DNA of 64,000 nt, taken from contig CM028382.1 in NCBI GenBank assembly GCA_013146195.2, positions 113,635,237 to 113,699,236 on the forward strand. Reading direction: 5' to 3'. Position numbers and translations under genes: made by a program. How positions within the stretch are numbered: the stretch's first letter is position 1; each line of letters opens with the position of its first letter. Of this stretch, positions 12,601-21,976 are shown piece after piece. The notes under the pieces were generated by a model that was not told the DNA's origin, did no database searches, and saw only the letters and a list, made by a program, of their open reading frames with translations. This DNA comes from Codonopsis lanceolata. Its lineage: Eukaryota; Streptophyta; Magnoliopsida; Asterales; Campanulaceae.

Positions 12601-15600
12601 AAATTAAATATGATAAAATCTAGTTTTAAATTAAGTTGTGTTTGATAAAAAAAAAAAAATATATTTTTTCTCCTATTTTGCATAAAATTGACTTGTGGCT
12701 TCTATTTTACAAAAAAAAAGTCACATGATAACATCGATTTGAAAAACTTATGTTCTATCATCTCCTAGTAATTAGATTTTTTAAACATGACTCTTTGGTT
12801 GGAACTAGATAATAGCATTTCACTAAAAAAAAATAAATTGCTAGCCGGTCTCTTTTTCCAACAATTTAATCGTTACAGTACACCTCATTTACTTTCAACC
12901 GAAAAAAATCACTTTTGGAAGAAAAATGACTACGTTACCCTTAATGAAAGCTTAATGATGAGTAGTCGCATGAACCGCGGTTCAAAAATCATTTTTTTAT
13001 ATAAAATTTTTATTTTTGTTTAATGATTTATGAATCGCGGTTTCAAAATGTTGTTAAAGTGTAAAGAATTAATTTTCAATATATTACAGTATAAAATGCA
13101 AATATATCGCGGTGTAACAATTTTAAGAAAAGAATCGTGGTGCAAGAAACAATAACTTTCTTTATTTCTAATTCCAACATGTGAACCGCGATATACAAAA
13201 AAAAATCACTGTGAAAAAATGTTTTGGCTTTTAATTTTGTGAATCGCGGTACAAAACTATGCTAGTTTTTGAATTTGTGAATCACGGTGACAAAATTTCT
13301 GAATCGCGGTTTGAAAAAGTTGTTAAAGTACAAAAAAATAATTAATTTTCAATAAATCACAGTATAAAGTGCAAATATATCGCGGTGCAACAATTTTAAG
13401 AAAAGAATCGCGGTATAAAACTATGCTAGCTTTTGAATTTGTGAATCGCGGTACAAAACTTTGTTGACTTTTGAATTTGTAAACCGTGGTACAAACTAAT
13501 AATAATAAAAAATGAATATTTCATCCGTCACAATATTTTGTAGCGCGTTATATAAACTTGTCGTAACGCACCTCTTGCTCGTTAAGAATATCGTAGTCCT
13601 TTCGTGTCTAAAAATGATTTTTTCTGATTGAAAATAAAAATAGGGTACTTTATAGATTAAAAACTTAATAAAGTGTACAGGTCCAAATTTCAAAAAAAAA
13701 AAAAACTCTCGATTGCTATTGAGGGAGTATTTTATTAAGCGAACAAATCAATATACGAAACTTGATTTTTGCAGGAAGGATAGTTTGGATATCAGTTGTC
13801 ATCCTAGTGGGCCTATTCATGGTTCAGAGATTTGGGACTGACAAAGTGGGCTCTACCTTTGCCCCAATTATATTCGTGTGGTTCACATTCATAGCTACAA
13901 TTGGAGTCTACAATTTCATCAAATTTGACCCAACAGTGATCAAAGCTATAAACCCACAATACATTGTTGACTACTTCGAGAGGAACAAAAAGGAAGCTTG
14001 GATTTCTCTTGGCGGGATTGTCCTCGCTATAACAGGTTCCAACTTAACTCCCCAGAACTCATTTCATTTTTCCAGTATTGAATTGTCATGGGCCCATGGC
14101 AGAGGCAGAGGCAGAGATATTGTACTCTGCTAAAGGGAGTATGAAGTATGAACCACCATAACAGGTTCAAACTCACGTCAATTCAATTGCAAATTTGTAA
14201 TGAATGAAACAAGTATAGTTTCATATTGCAGGAACTGAAGCATTATTTGCAGATGTTGGGCACTTCACTGTTCGATCGATACAAATAAGCATGTGCACCG
14301 TGACTTATCCTGCGCTTATACTAGCATACACTGGACAAGCCTCGTTTCTTCGCAAGCACAATCATTTTGTATCAGATACCTTCTTCAAGTCCATTCCTGG
14401 TACTATGTATTGGCCAATGTTTATAGTTGCTGTTCTGGCAGCGATTATAGCAAGTCAGGCAATGATTTCAGGGACTTTCTCCATCATCCAACAATCCCTC
14501 TCACTGGGTTGCTTCCCTCGAGTGAAAATTATTCATACATCCACAAACTATGAAGGCCAAGTTTACATTCCTGAAGTCAATAATCTTCTTATGGTGGCTT
14601 GTGTTGCGGTTACTCTTGGATTCAGGACTACAGCTAAAATCGGCAATGCATATGGTAAGCATACACCATTCCGAAATTCTTAGCCCTTAAATTAGATTAC
14701 TGTACGTGCAGTGTACGTATACACGTGTGATCACATCTATATAATTTCAGGCATTGCGGTGGTATTTGTGATGACACTCACATCGTCATTCCTCGTGTTG
14801 ATCATGATAATGATATGGAAAACCAACATACTCATGATAATCGCTTATGTTCTTGTGATTGGCACTGTTGAACTTCTTTACTTGAGTTCGGTACTTTACA
14901 AATTTGATCAAGGCGGATATCTGCCGTTAGCCTTTGCTATGGTTTTGATGACTGTAATGTTTGTTTGGAATTATGTGTACCGGAAGAAGTACCATTATGA
15001 ACTAGAACGCAAGATCTCTTTCGAGAAGCTAAAGGAAGTGTGTGATAATGCTAGCGTTTGTCGAATGCCAGGATTGGCCATCTTCTACTCTGAGTTTGTT
15101 CATGGGATTCCACCAATCTTCAAGCACTATGTTGGAAATGTACCTGCATTGCACTCTATGTTGATTTTCGTGTCAATAAAGTCGTTACCCATAAGCAAAG
15201 TCCCAGCAGAAGAGCGGTTTCTGTTTCATAGGATAAAGCCAGATGACGTGAATGTGTTTAGATGCGTGGTGAGATACGGGTACACGGACGTGCGGAATGA
15301 GCAAGAGCCATTTGAAAAGATTTTAGTTGAGAGGCTGAAGGAGTTCATTAGGGAAGAGTTAATGTTTGTTGAAGAATGCGATGAGGTTGATAATGGTAAA
15401 TCAGGGAGGATAGAAGAAGAAATAGAGAGAGAGATTGAAGTGGTGGACAAAGCATGGAAGGCAGGAGTTGTTCATTTGGTAGGAGAGCATGATGTGGTTG
15501 CTAGCAAAGGAGCTTGGATAGGGAAAAGAATATTGATTGATTATGCTTACAGTTTCTTGAAAAGGAATTTGAGGCAAACCAACAAGGTGTTTGATATTCC

Positions 15601-15643
15601 TCAAAAGAAGATGCTCAAGGTTGGAATGACATATGAGCTCTAG
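9643..15643 (+). CDS. HAK/KUP/KT potassium transporter, seven exons
   Basis: Membrane K+ uptake transporter of the HAK/KUP/KT family, probably a proton-coupled carrier at the plasma membrane. Exons that join in phase with GT/AG borders: 9643-9771, 9895-10120, 11307-11555, 11647-11697, 13775-14035, 14232-14654, 14751-15643, giving about 743 residues, normal for the family. The family signature GVVYGDIGTSPLY lies at residues 59-71, DNGDGGTFALY near 113, GDGVLTP near 192, QRFGTDKVG in exon 5, GQASFLRK and ASQAMISGTFS in exon 6, and YKFDQGGYLPLAF in exon 7. About a dozen hydrophobic segments precede a soluble C-terminal domain of about 210 residues. The start follows a 43-residue polar N-terminus. 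The LTPCIS stretch differs from the usual LTPAIS. HAK5-like (cluster I) grouping is a guess from overall similarity. The exon model is mine; splice sites were chosen by frame and family similarity. Confidence 0.92.
10155..10188. repeat. CA/TA/TG microsatellite in HAK intron 2
   Basis: A (CA)n-(TA)n-(TG)n run that is self-complementary, so it can fold back on itself. It lies about 35 bp after the exon 2 donor. Confidence 0.9.
11015..11245 (+). mobile_element. Stowaway-like MITE in HAK intron 2
   Basis: Left end TTCCCTCCGTTCCGGATAAA matches the Stowaway/Tc1-mariner MITE terminal pattern; the right end is a worn inverted copy ending CGAGG. TA dinucleotides flank both ends, the usual target duplication. 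It lies about 60 bp before the exon 3 acceptor. Confidence 0.65.
11813..11948 (-). mobile_element. MITE, GTAAGACGGTCTTAC family, copy 2 (HAK intron 4)
   Basis: Inverted relative to copy 1: TATCTGTAAAACCGTTTTAT at the left and CCGTAAAACCGTCTTACATG at the right, with the internal GTTGGTGT and GTGGCTCCGTTTTACG blocks. Belongs with 7785-7930, 61886-62040 and 62050-62215. Confidence 0.65.
11959..11985 (-). mobile_element. Helitron-like 3' terminus (HAK intron 4)
   Basis: On the minus strand the sequence reads CCATGCATCGCACGGG, a short hairpin, followed by TACTAACTAGT. A 3' hairpin close to a CTAGT end is typical of plant Helitrons. The other end was not found; the element would extend to the right into the AT-rich intron DNA at 11986-12890. 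Confidence 0.5.
12896..13630. mobile_element. Foldback-type element with ATCGCGGT repeats, copy 1 (HAK intron 4)
   Basis: Long terminal inverted repeats: the left end has AACCGAAAAAAATCACTTTT, then GACTACGTTACCCTTAATG. The reverse complement of the right end reads CAGAAAAAATCATTTTTAG, then GACTACGATATTCTTAACG. Similarity probably extends about 50 bp further out on both sides. The interior is AT-rich and carries about 12 variants of GAATCGCGGT between 12975 and 13490, including a 120-bp block that occurs twice (about 13030 and 13300). No coding capacity. Relatives at 62930-63440 and 63597-63960. Confidence 0.65.
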
Positions 15644-15720
15644 AACTGCCGGTGCCCGTGATGGTCAACCAGTGATAACAGATGATATAAAAAATTGTAA
15701 CTATGATAATATAGTTATTT

Positions 15721-15742
15721 AGCCCGTGCTATGCATGGGTAT
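15721..15742 (-). mobile_element. Helitron-like hairpin at the edge of the satellite array
   Basis: On the minus strand CCCATGCATAGCACGGG can form a 7-bp stem with one mismatch and an ATA loop, followed by CTAAATAACTAT. It closely resembles the termini at 11959 and 44141. It lies 78 bp after the HAK stop codon and directly abuts the tandem array, suggesting that the array is internal to a Helitron-like element on the minus strand. Confidence 0.45.
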
Positions 15743-18372
15743 AATGTGGGATATACATATATTTTTGTAATAATAATATAACTTTTAGATATTATAATTA
15801 GATTGTTAATCTCTTCCATGATTATAATTTTATTTTTATTGTTACTAAAATTAAACGATTTTTTTACCTAAATACTTTTAAAATTAATATAAGTTTCTAG
15901 CTAATGTGAGATACATATTTTGTATTAATAATAATAGTAATTTTTTTATCTAAAGACTTTTAAAATTAACATTTAACTTGATAATAATATTAGAAGTCAT
16001 TTTGTTAAAAACTTTGAAAATTATAATTCATTTTTAAACAATGTGAGATACTTATTTTATATTTTTATTGATAATGAAAGTTTAAGTCTTTTATCTAAAG
16101 ACTTTAAAACCAATACCACATTCTAACCAATAACCATGTTGTATACATATTTTCTATTAGTAATAATAGTAGTAGATTTAACCAACATTCATTTCTAAAC
16201 AATGTGGATACATATTTTCTATTGGTAATAACAAAAGATGTCTTCATCTAATGACTTTTATAACCAATACTCATTTCTAAATAATATGAGATACATTTCT
16301 TTGTAACCAATGTGAGATACATCATCTAAAAACTTTTTAAACCAATATCACTTTTATAACCAATGTGAAATATTTCTCTTCTATTGTTAATAATTGTAGA
16401 CTTTTAAAATCAACATCACTCTCTAACCAATGTGTAATACATATCCTCATTTGGTAATAATAGTAGAAGTCTTTTATTTTAAAATTTTTATAACCAACAT
16501 CTCTTCCTAAATAATGTGTGATACATCTTTTCTATTACATTGACGGTAAAAGTAAAAGTCTTTTATCTAAAGACTTTTAAAACCAACATCATTTTTTAAC
16601 AAATGTAGGATATCTCTTCTATTAGTAATAATAGTGAAAGTTTTTTTTATCTAAAATTAAAATCAACATCACTTTCTAACCAATGTGAGGTATACATATT
16701 CTACTGATAATAATGGTAGAAGTCTTATATTTAAAGACCTTAAAAACAAACATTACCCTATACCAAACGTATGATACATATATTCTATTGGTAATAATAG
16801 TATTTTTAAAACCAACATTAATTTATAGCCAATATGTGATACATCTTTTCTATTGATAATAATAGTAGAATACTTTGTAACCAATGTGAAATACTTGCAT
16901 CTATTCTATTTGTAACAAAAAAGTCTTTAACCTAAAGACTTTTTAAACCAACATTTATTTTTAAACAATGTGAGATACATATCTTTTATTGGTAATAAGA
17001 GTAAAAGTATTTACTATAAAACTAACATCTTTTTCTAAACAATATAAGATACATTTTTTTTCATATTCTAATAATGTGAGATACTTCTTTTCTATTTTTA
17101 TTGGTAATAAAAATTTAAGACTTTTATCTAAAGACTTTTAAAACAAACATCTTTTTCTAAACAAACATCTCTTTCTAACCATGTGGTATACATATTTTCT
17201 ATTGGTAATAAAAGTATTTTTAAAACCAACATTAATTTCTAACAAATGTAAGATGCATTCTTCTATAGTAATAATAATAGTCTTTTATATATAAAATTTC
17301 GAAATCAACATCTCTTTCTAAACAATGTGGGATACATCTCTTCTATTGGTTATAACATAAAAATAATAATAGTAGTAGTATTTTATCTTAAATAGTTTTG
17401 AAACCAACATCTCTTTGTAAACAATGTGTGATACATCTCTTGTATTGATAATAACATAAAAATTCGTTTATCTATGAATTTTATAACCAATATATGTTTC
17501 TAAATAATGTGGATGTCTTTGTAACCAATGTGATATACATTATCTAAAAACATTTTAAACCAATATCACTTTCCTAACTAATGTGAAATATATATTTTTT
17601 CTATTGGTATTAAGTCTTTTATAAAAAGACTTTTAATACCTACATCACTCTCTAACCAATGTGTAATACATCTCATCATTTGGTAATAGTAGTAGAAGTT
17701 TTTTATCTAAAAAAAATATCTAAAAGCAACATCTCTTTCTACATAATGGAATATATCTCTTCTCTTCTCTTTTATTAATGATAAAAGTAGAAGTCTTTTT
17801 ATTTAAAAACTTTTAAAATCAACATCATTTTTTAACCAATGTAAGATTTATCTCTTTTATTGGTAATAATAGTAATTTAAAACCAACATCAATTTATAAC
17901 AAATATGTGATATATATCTTCTATTGCTAATAATAGTAAGTCTTTTATATAATCTAAAATAATTAAAAATCAACATCATTTTTTAACTAATGTGATATAT
18001 ACATCTTCTATTGGTAATAATGGTAGAAGTTTTTTTATAAAAAACTTTGAAAACTAACATCACTTTATAGCAAATGTATGATACATATTTTCAATTAGTA
18101 ATTAATAATAGTATTTTTAATATAAACATCAATTTTTAACCATTGTGTGATACAAATCTTCTATTATTAATAATAGTAAAATATTTTGTAACCATTTGAG
18201 ATACATCTCTTGTAAAAGTGAAAGTCTTTAGTCTAAAGACTTTAAAATCTAACATTTTCTTTTTAAACAATGTGTTATACATCTCTTTTATTGGTAATAA
18301 TATAAAATAATTTAAACTCAACATAATTTTCTAGTCAATGTAAGATATACATCTTCTATTGGTAATAATGAT
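15743..18372. repeat. Degenerate array of ~80-bp units, array 1
   Basis: About 30 diverged units with the order AACCAACATCACTTTCTAACC, then AATGTGAGATACATCT, then TCTATTGGTAATAATAGTAG, then AAGTCTTTTATCTAAAGACT. The last block has its own dyad (AGTCTTT/AAAGACT). Many units are truncated. There is no coding potential; open frames at 18136-18608 fall in repeats. The reverse complement of the unit resembles single-copy sequence at 18860-18940 and 20245-20320. Confidence 0.85.
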
Positions 18373-19019
18373 ATATTTATTTTTCCAAATCGAGTTTTGG
18401 ATAATAAGATATCAAGACTTAAAGTATAATACTTGTTAAAACAATTAGTGTTTTTAGTGAGAGAAATTGTGCAACTTGAGGCACGAATTTCTTTACGTGT
18501 CATTTGTTTGTTGACGAAGGTAATTGCGCAAATGTGTTCTACTTGGTGAGAGCATCGAAATGATAGATTTATTTGTCCAAATCGAGTTTTGGATGAATAA
18601 GATAGCAAGAGTTAAGGTATAATACTTATTAAAAAATTTGTGTTTTTAGTGAAAGAATTGAAATTGTGCAACTTGAGGCACAAATTTCTTTACGTGTCAT
18701 TTGTTTATTGACAAAAGTAATTGTACAAATATGTTCTACTCGTAAAAAACATCGAAATGATATATTTATTTGTCCAAATCAAGTTTTGGATGAATAAGAT
18801 ATCAAAGCTTAAAGTATGATGTTAAAAGTGAGTCATTAGAAGTAATATCTAACCTTGAAGAGTTTTATCCTACATTGGTTAGAAGAAATGTTAGTTGTAA
18901 TTTTTTTTAAAATATAAGTCTTCTACTATTGACAATAGAAGAAGTTATATATACTAATACTAATATCTCTTATCATATTGATTATTATTATGTATTATTA
19001 TTAGCTAATGGTTAGAAAA
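18373..19019 (+). repeat. ~190-bp repeats plus unique tail, block A
   Basis: About two and a half copies of a ~190-bp unit starting ATATTTATTTGTCCAAATCG and including GTGCAACTTGAGGCACGAAT and TTTACGTGTCATTTGTTTG. They are followed by a tail (18800-19000) with CATTGGTTAGAAG and CTACTATTGACAATAG. The whole block recurs at 19640-20365. Confidence 0.8.
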
Positions 19020-19637
19020 CCAAAAGTATATATATCTTATATTGCTAATAATAGTAAATCTTTTATATAATCTAAAATAATTAAAAAACAACATCATTTT
19101 TTAACCAATGTGAGATATACATCTTCTATTGGTAATAATGGTAGGAGTTTTTTTTATCAAAAAACTTTGAAAACCAACATTACTTTATAACAAATGTATG
19201 ATACATCTTTTCAATTAGTAATTAATAATAATATTTTTAATACAAACATTAATTTCTAACTAATGTGTGATACATCTCTTTTATTGGTAATAATATAAAA
19301 TAATTTAAACTCAACATCATTTTCTAACCAATGTGAGATATACATCTTCTATTGGTAATAATGGTAAAAATATTTTATCATATATATATATATATAATTG
19401 GTGAGGAGCACTATGATGGTGCCACCTCACCACCTTTGTATAACTCTTCATTCTAAAGCATCCATGTGGAAGTTTTAAAAACGTTTGGTTTTCAAGTGAC
19501 TTTGAAAATCAACATCACTTTCCAACCAATGTATGATGCATGATGCATTTCTTCTATTGGTACTTAATAATTAAATTTTTAAAACCAACATCAATTTCTA
19601 ACCAATGTGGGATACATCTCTTCTATTGTTGAAAAAT
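19020..19637. repeat. Degenerate array of ~80-bp units, array 2
   Basis: Same unit and orientation as array 1, about six copies. It is interrupted at about 19380-19500 by a TA run and about 110 bp of unrelated sequence (GGTGAGGAGCACTATGATGG). Confidence 0.8.
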
Positions 19638-20365
19638 TAGTGTTTTTTGTGAAAGAAATTGTGCAACTTGAGGCACGAATTTCTTTACGTGTCATTTGTT
19701 TGTTAATGAAGATAATTGCGCAAATGTATTCTACTCTGTGAGAGCATCAAAATGATATATTTATTTGTCGAAATTGAGTTTTGGATAATAAGATATCAAG
19801 GCTTAAAGTATAATACTTGTTAAAAAAAATTAGTGTTTTTAGTTAGAGAAATTGTGCAACTTGAGACACGAATTTCTTTACGTGTCATTTGTTTGTTGGT
19901 AAATGTAATTGCACAAATGTGTTCTACTCGGTGAGCATCGAAATGATATATTTATTTGTCCAAATCGAGTTTTGGATGAATAAGATATCAAGAGTTAAGA
20001 TATAATACTGATTAAAAAATTAGTGTTTTTAGTAAAAGAAATTGTGCAACTTGAGGCACAAATTTCTTTACGTGTCATTTGTTTGTTGACAAAAATAATT
20101 GTGCAAATGTGTTCTACTTGGCAAGAACATCGAAATGATATATTTATTTGTCCAAATCAAGTTTTGGATGAATAAGACATCAAAGCTTAAAGTATGATGT
20201 TAAAAGTGAGTCATTAGAAGTAATATATAACCTTGAAGAGTTTTATCCCACATTGGTTAGAAGTAATGCTAGTTGTAAAAGTTTTTAAATATATGTATTC
20301 TACTATTGACAATATAAGAAGTTATATATGCTAATACTAATACCTCTTATCTTATTGATTATTAT
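19638..20365 (+). repeat. ~190-bp repeats plus unique tail, block B
   Basis: Second version of block A with three to four ~190-bp units, then the same tail ending GATTATTATTGATG, where the next LTR begins. Blocks A and B read in the same direction, which points to a segmental duplication that includes array 2. Confidence 0.8.
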
Positions 20366-21816
20366 TGATGCAGGAGCAAGTCAAATTGATATTAAGATAT
20401 ACTTTATTATATATAGTTAATTGTGATTATATTGTAATTTTCGGATTTATATTTATTAGGGTAGTATTTTTATATTTAGAAGTAGATTTAAGCATTTAAT
20501 TGATATATTTAAGTTCCATTAGGTTACTATATATGTTAGGCAAGTTTTTAGGAAGTTTTAGCTTGTTTTCCAAGCTTTATGAGTCATATAAATATATGAC
20601 TTCATGTAATTCCGAATTTGGCTTGAATTTTAAGAATTGATTTGTTTCCTTTCAGTTTTCAGTATTCTTTGTGAATCAATGAAATTGATGCCTAAATCGT
20701 GGTAGGTTTGCAAACCTCAACAGGATTTGGATGCCTAGATCGTGGTAGGTTTGCGAACCTCAACAGGATTTAGAAGATCATTGTTGGTAGTCGTGTGCGA
20801 TCTCAACATCTTTGATATTTATCGGTTACTTTTAATTACCTTCCGCTACATCAGTTGGTATCAGAGCCGAAACCTGACATCAATTTACCCATTTATTTTA
20901 CTTTTCTTCCTATTCTTTTTTTGTTTTTTCCGTTCATCATCATTCCTTCTGAACCATGTCAATTGCATTACTTGATATCTTCTGGCTCTTTTCTGAATCA
21001 CAATTCCACACTCCTCAACCCATTGTCGATTGGAGTAAACCGCCAGTCTACGATGAAGAATTTATTGTAGATTCTGGAATTAAAACAAATTACACAGATC
21101 CATTTGATATCCCCCCTCCACATACACCTTTGTGTTTCATTCACAAATTATTACTCCACGGCTTTATAAAGATCTATTGGACTGATTGGATGGATGTCAT
21201 CACTCACATCGGCAAGTTCAGAACCCGACAAGGATACAAAGTTTTTCAGATTCTAGTGTCAAGGGAAAGTGGGAGGACATGCAAGAAACATACTCTTTTC
21301 ACCATACTTCAAATTCGAGGACGAATTTTTTCGAAGCCGAGGAGAATGATGCAGGAGCAAGTCAAATTGATATTAAGATACACTTTATTATATATAGTTA
21401 ATTGTGATTATATTGTAATTTTCGGATTTATATTTATTAGGGTAGTATTTTTATATTTAGAAGTAGATTTAAGCATTTAATTGATATATTTAAGTTCCAT
21501 TAGGTTACTATATATGTTAGGCAAGTTTGTATGAAGTTTTAGCTTGTTTTCCAAGCTTTATGAGTCATGTAAATATAGGACTTCATGTAATTCCGAATTT
21601 GGCTTGAATTTTAAGAATTGATTTGTTTCCTTCCAGTTTTCGGTATTCTTTGTGAATCAACGAAATTGATGCCTAAATCATGGTAGGTTTGTGAACCTCA
21701 ACAGGATTTGGATGCCTAGATCGTGGTAGATTTGCGAACATCATTGCTGGTAGTCGTGCGCGATCTCAACAACTTTGATATTTATCGGTTACTTTTAATT
21801 ACCTTCCGCTACATCA
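20366..21816 (+). mobile_element. Short non-autonomous LTR retroelement (1.45 kb)
   Basis: Two near-identical LTRs, 20366-20853 and 21347-21816, both starting TGATGCAGGAGC and ending CTACATCA. The internal region is only 493 bp. A primer-binding site follows the first LTR. Just before the second LTR a purine-rich GAAGCCGAGGAGAA could be the polypurine tract. The interior has a single open frame whose start (VDWSKPPVYDEE) looks like the stretch before a gypsy protease. Its far end, in another frame (WEDMQETYSFHHTSNSR), looks like the C-terminal tail of gypsy integrase. So it is probably a deletion derivative of a chromovirus-like element. No matching target duplication: ATTAT on the left, CATAT on the right. 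Confidence 0.8.
20856..20867 (+). promoter_or_regulatory. Primer-binding site (initiator tRNA-Met type)
   Basis: TGGTATCAGAGC two bases after the end of the first LTR. This is the common complement of the plant initiator methionine tRNA 3' end used to prime reverse transcription. Confidence 0.85.
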
Positions 21817-21976
21817 CATATATAGTAACCTAATGGAACTTAAATATATCAATTAAATGCTTAAATCTACTTCTAAATATAAAAATACTACCCTAATAAA
21901 TATAAATCCGAAAAATTACAATATAATCACAATTAACTATATATAATAAAGTATATCTTAATATCAATTTGACTTG
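21817..21976 (-). repeat. Inverted fragment of the same LTR
   Basis: Reverse complement of 20377-20535, the first 160 bp or so of the neighbouring LTR minus its very end. It starts exactly where the second LTR ends and runs up to the gag remnant, so a rearrangement joined the pieces. Confidence 0.9.

Noticed and set aside
18136..18608. Minus-strand frames in the satellite region
   Set aside because: They run through tandem repeats and have no recognisable product.
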